DNA of 64,000 nt, from the NCBI GenBank assembly GCA_018238155.1, contig JABCTZ010000036.1, positions 186,001 to 250,000 of the forward strand. The letters are read 5' to 3'. This DNA comes from Candidatus Heimdallarchaeota archaeon (GTDB lineage: Archaea > Asgardarchaeota > Heimdallarchaeia > JABLTI01). Under the pieces are notes generated by a model, which did not search any database, was not told where the DNA came from, and saw only the letters and a list, made by a program, of their open reading frames with translations. Shown one piece after another: positions 61,353 through 64,000 of the stretch. Within the stretch, counting starts at the first letter, position 1, and each line of letters begins with the position of its first letter. Made by a program: the position numbers and the translations under genes.

Positions 61353-62534
61353 ATGAAAAAACATTGGAAAATTATGAAAATAATTGGTATAAGCCTTAGT
61401 GTAATAGTAGTTGTTTCATTAGTAGCAGGAGTTTTTGCAGATGGTGCTTTTCTCCGTAGAAAATACTTAGAGCCTTGGGAAACATCGTATCATCAACAAT
61501 TTGATGACCCGCGCCAACAATTAGTTGCTCATGCACTATTAGCTGCGAATTAACACAATCTTCAATCCTGGAAAATAGTATTAGACCCAATTGATGAAAT
61601 GTCCTTTTTGTTATATGTAGAAACTGATAGGTTATCTCCAACTGTAGATCCATATTCTCGTCAGATTACAATTAGTCAAGGAACATTTCTTGAGTATCTC
61701 AAAATAGCCGGCAACCAATTAGGTTATCAGACTACTATAGAATTGTTTCCAGAAGGTGAATATGATGTTATTGGTTCAATTGCAAGTATGAATTCTAAAC
61801 CAGTAGCTCGTATTGATCTAACTGAAAGTACACCTACTAGTGATTCTTTATATGATTACATGTTTGTTCCTGATACTTTCCGAGTAGAGTATTCAGATAC
61901 TCAACTCAATTCAAGTCAAATTACTGATATTTTAGCTTTGGCTGAGAATAATTTCACTCTATTGCTTTTTCAAGATCAAATAACTCTGGAACATATTCAT
62001 GATATTGTTTATCGTGCTGCAGCAGTAGAAGCAAATTTAACACGAGTTTATGAAGAAAACAAAGATTTACTCAGAAAAAATGAATGGCAGAAAAACAAAT
62101 ATCGTTATGGTTTCAGCCTGGATGGTTCAGGTAGTGCTGGTATTGGCTTGCATTTTACTCAAGCATTATTGACGATACTACCTTTTTTGAATTCTGAAAA
62201 AACAAATATAGAAGCATTTCTATCCCAAGTAAACTTAGCAATAGAAAATACACCTATTTATTTAATGATTCTATCCTCAAATAATTCCCGTGTATCACAA
62301 GTACAAACTGGAATGTTATATAGTCGAATTTTGTTAACAATAACAAAAATGGGTTTTGCAATGCACCCGCTTTCCCAAGCACTAGAAGAATATTCTGAAA
62401 TGGATGATATCTATCAAGAAATCCATAATCACTACGCTCCCGGTGGTGAAATAATACAGATGCTGATTCGAATGGGACAATCTATTAGAGGTACCTCCCC
62501 AACCATGCGCCTTGATGTTTCCCAAATAATTTAA
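61353..62534 (+). pseudogene. Acg-type nitroreductase, interrupted by an in-frame TAA
   Basis: Two adjacent segments in the same frame (61353-61553 and 61554-62534) together read as one protein of about 390 residues. It has an N-terminal membrane or signal helix (IIGISLSVIVVVSLVAG) and then the nitroreductase/Acg pattern QLVAHALLAAN-stop-HNLQSW, followed by LYVETDRL, DPYSRQITISQG and LFPEG. The stop is TAA at 61551-61553, in the middle of the normally conserved FMN-site motif. Codon TCA would differ by one base. Either the gene is dead, or the base call is wrong. The start at 61353 was chosen since the earlier ATG lies in operator site 2. A terminator follows. Confidence 0.75.
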
Positions 62535-62544
62535 CAAAATAGTG

Positions 62545-62580
62545 TTGTGCTAGTAAGATATTAGCACAAACATTTTTTTT
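62545..62580 (+). terminator. Hairpin plus T8 after the nitroreductase gene
   Basis: Stem TTGTGCTA/TAGCACAA with a 9-nt loop, followed by CATTTTTTTT. It separates the nitroreductase transcript from the TetR gene. Confidence 0.65.
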
Positions 62581-62620
62581 ACTATAGCTCATATATCATT
62601 CACCATTGAGGAAAAGAATA

Positions 62621-63307
62621 ATGCCCTTAGAGAAATCTCCTAAATCGAAAGAAACAAAAAATCCTTGGATCCGAACTGAGACTAGTATGAGAAAATTACA
62701 AAGAATACTAAATGTTGCGAAACAAGTCTTTTACGAAAAAGGTGCTAATTGGAGTATGAGAGAATTAGCAAACAGATTAGATGTTGGTGTAAGCTATCTC
62801 TATAGGTATGTTCAAAATAAGAGAGAGCTTTGGTTTGCAGTAACTGCTCAAGAATATGATAGTCTAGCTGATCAATTTGAAGCTCATGTCAAAAACCATC
62901 AAGGAAAATCCATGATATTGCTTCAGTCATTTATGAAAATGTATCTAAAATTTGCTCAGGAAGAATTTCCTCGATTCTATTTAATGTTTTTAATGTTACC
63001 TCCTGAATCCGCGAAGGATCAAGGTCCATTTGAGCAATATCAAAATCCTCGTTTTTCTTTGATTTTAAATAAAGTTTTCATAACTGTTTTGGAAGAAGAG
63101 AATCTATCTCTAAGTAATCCTGAGTTAATTGGTGTGAAGCTCTGGGGTCAAGTTCTTGGAATTGCTACTCTCAATTCTCCAATTTACGATTATTTCAAGA
63201 AAGTTAATCCTAACCCATTTAACGAAAATGCGCTAGTTGACAATCTAATTCGTTCAATTCCAATAATGATTGAAACTGAGGTGAAGATCCAGCAGAGTTT
63301 GGAATAA
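62621..63307 (+). CDS. TetR-family transcriptional regulator
   Basis: About 228 residues. The N-terminal helix-turn-helix is seen as ILNVAKQVFYEKGANWSMRELANRLDVGVSYLYRYVQNKREL, the classical TetR pattern with YLYRYVQNK as the recognition helix end. The C-terminal helical ligand-binding domain is present (e.g. PESAKDQGPFEQYQNPRFSLILNKVF). It starts at the ATG at 62621, after GAGGAAAAGAATA; a TTG at 62606 is in frame. It probably recognises the paired GTGARCAATGTTCAC sites at 61266 and 61316 and so represses the nitroreductase and possibly the RdhA-like gene. This is inferred from symmetry and proximity. Convergent with the Fe-S gene at 63311. Confidence 0.88.
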   Translation: MPLEKSPKSKETKNPWIRTETSMRKLQRILNVAKQVFYEKGANWSMRELANRLDVGVSYLYRYVQNKRELWFAVTAQEYDSLADQFEAHVKNHQGKSMILLQSFMKMYLKFAQEEFPRFYLMFLMLPPESAKDQGPFEQYQNPRFSLILNKVFITVLEEENLSLSNPELIGVKLWGQVLGIATLNSPIYDYFKKVNPNPFNENALVDNLIRSIPIMIETEVKIQQSLE

Positions 63308-63310
63308 TGC

Positions 63311-64000
63311 TTACCGAATTTTCTGTTTGAGTTTTTCATATCCCACTGTGCTGAATGGGCACACCTTAATACAAATAGTGCAACCGTAATTTGAAGCGAA
63401 GTAGGGGAAACACTTCTTATTTTCTATATGCGTTAAAAGCCCGTTCTCGTGTTTTATTGGCTTCTCATAGATTGCTTTTGGTGGGCACTTTTTAATACAG
63501 TTGCCACAAGTTGCACAGTATTCGGGAATCCATTCATGTGGATTTTCGGTAGCAAATGGAAGATTTGTAATATTCGTAAACACCGCTGCTAATCTTACTC
63601 GAGAGCCAAATTTGGGAGTAATCAATAATCCATGTCTACCGAACCATCCAAGACCAGCATTTTTTGCTAATGGTGGATACAATACTAACCCACCAAGAGG
63701 ATGAGATGCATGAGCAGAATAACCATGATCACGTAAGAAAGTAGCTACTTTATTTGCGGTAATTCCTAAATTGTTGTAAGTTTCCATGATCATAATTATA
63801 GTATCCTGATGAGGAGCTTTAGCAATACTATTTTTATCCATCTCCATTACTAAAACAATAGCATTATCATGTAAGACTGCTTTATCTTTGAAAATTAGAT
63901 TACGCGGTAGTTTTGTAAAACCGATATTAGCTACTCCTTGAGCTCGGCAGAATTCTTTCAATTGTTGAAGAAAGATATCATCAATAGTCTCTTTTGGATT
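63311..64000 (-). CDS. RdhA/QueG-like Fe-S protein (5' end outside window)
   Basis: The frame runs open through the right edge: upstream of the internal TTG at 63961 the codons continue (NPKETIDDIFLQQ), so the gene is 5' truncated and about 229 residues are visible. Motifs: LVLYPPLAKNAGLGWFGRHGLLITPKFGSRVRLAAVFTN, then CATCGNCIKKCPPKAI and, further on, CFPYFASNYGCTICIKVCPFS. The two 4Fe-4S groups and the GRHGLLI block belong to the reductive dehalogenase and epoxyqueuosine reductase superfamily. It is a second member beside the RdhA-like gene at 60077, and is distinct in sequence. Substrate unknown. Confidence 0.85.
   Translation of the reverse strand, partial: NPKETIDDIFLQQLKEFCRAQGVANIGFTKLPRNLIFKDKAVLHDNAIVLVMEMDKNSIAKAPHQDTIIMIMETYNNLGITANKVATFLRDHGYSAHASHPLGGLVLYPPLAKNAGLGWFGRHGLLITPKFGSRVRLAAVFTNITNLPFATENPHEWIPEYCATCGNCIKKCPPKAIYEKPIKHENGLLTHIENKKCFPYFASNYGCTICIKVCPFSTVGYEKLKQKIR

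Noticed and set aside
61551..61553. Recoded stop (pyrrolysine or selenocysteine) in the nitroreductase gene
   Set aside because: The codon is TAA, not TAG or TGA. No SECIS-like structure was seen. A nonsense mutation or a base-call error is simpler.

Overview
The window reads as a chromosomal segment of an AT-rich archaeon, most likely an Asgard archaeon (Promethearchaeota; Loki/Heimdall-like). The informational genes are archaeal: Rpo10, aIF2 alpha and gamma, Nop10, rpS6e, an Fcf1-type PIN protein, AsnRS of the archaeal type, an intron-containing tRNA-Gly, TATA-like promoters and an STT3/AglB oligosaccharyltransferase. The Asgard reading rests on at least five longin/roadblock-like domains, a degenerate Arf-like GTPase fold, an actin-family ATPase, a divergent EF1A/Hbs1-type GTPase and a cytosolic reductive-dehalogenase-like protein. 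It is an inference from gene content; no phylogeny could be run. There are no rRNAs, insertion sequences, CRISPR arrays or prophage genes.

Layout. 1-6.3 kb: end of aglB, a DUF998-like membrane protein, rpo10, asnS, a methyltransferase and an ADP-forming acyl-CoA synthetase beta subunit. 6.4-9.7 kb: a two-gene flavin/Fe-S amine or amino-acid dehydrogenase with fused electron-transfer domains. 9.8-14.2 kb: TPR and longin-type signalling proteins. 14.4-22 kb: pyruvate kinase and the threonine-to-glycine pair tdh and kbl, flanking two paralogous methyltransferases, one fused to a membrane domain and a longin-like domain. 22.2-25.4 kb: aIF2 alpha, Nop10, tRNA-Gly(CCC) with a candidate structured RNA beside it, an AlkD-like protein, an RPA-type single-strand binding protein and a dUTPase. 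25.5-29.3 kb: an MMPL/RND-type transporter behind three exactly phased operator-like palindromes.

29.3-38.2 kb is the most unusual part. A leftward gene run encodes a degenerate Arf-like protein, a PrkA-like AAA+ ATPase with altered Walker motifs, a VWA/MIDAS protein, a 532-residue protein with an HxxxH motif and a HEAT-repeat protein. A roadblock protein lies downstream and an actin-like ATPase nearby. This resembles the bacterial/haloarchaeal PrkA-YeaH-SpoVR set without the kinase domain and with Asgard-type additions, and is my main candidate for an undescribed system.

38.4-51.8 kb: a winged-helix methyltransferase with an operator-like palindrome, then a rightward series with a Ski2-like helicase, a longin-like protein, an EF1A/Hbs1-like GTPase and a PHP-family phosphoesterase (a plausible RNA-surveillance set); dCMP deaminase, the PIN-aIF2 gamma-S6e group, a shortened UvrC-like nuclease and ornithine aminotransferase. 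52-59.3 kb: a MacB/FtsX-type permease with a double-ATPase partner, a surface beta-propeller protein and a polyprenyl-phosphate glycosyltransferase. 59.3-64 kb: a redox island with two reductive-dehalogenase/QueG-like Fe-S proteins, an Acg-type nitroreductase gene broken by one in-frame TAA, a TetR regulator and twin palindromic operators. Many gene ends carry clear hairpins, several shared between convergent genes.
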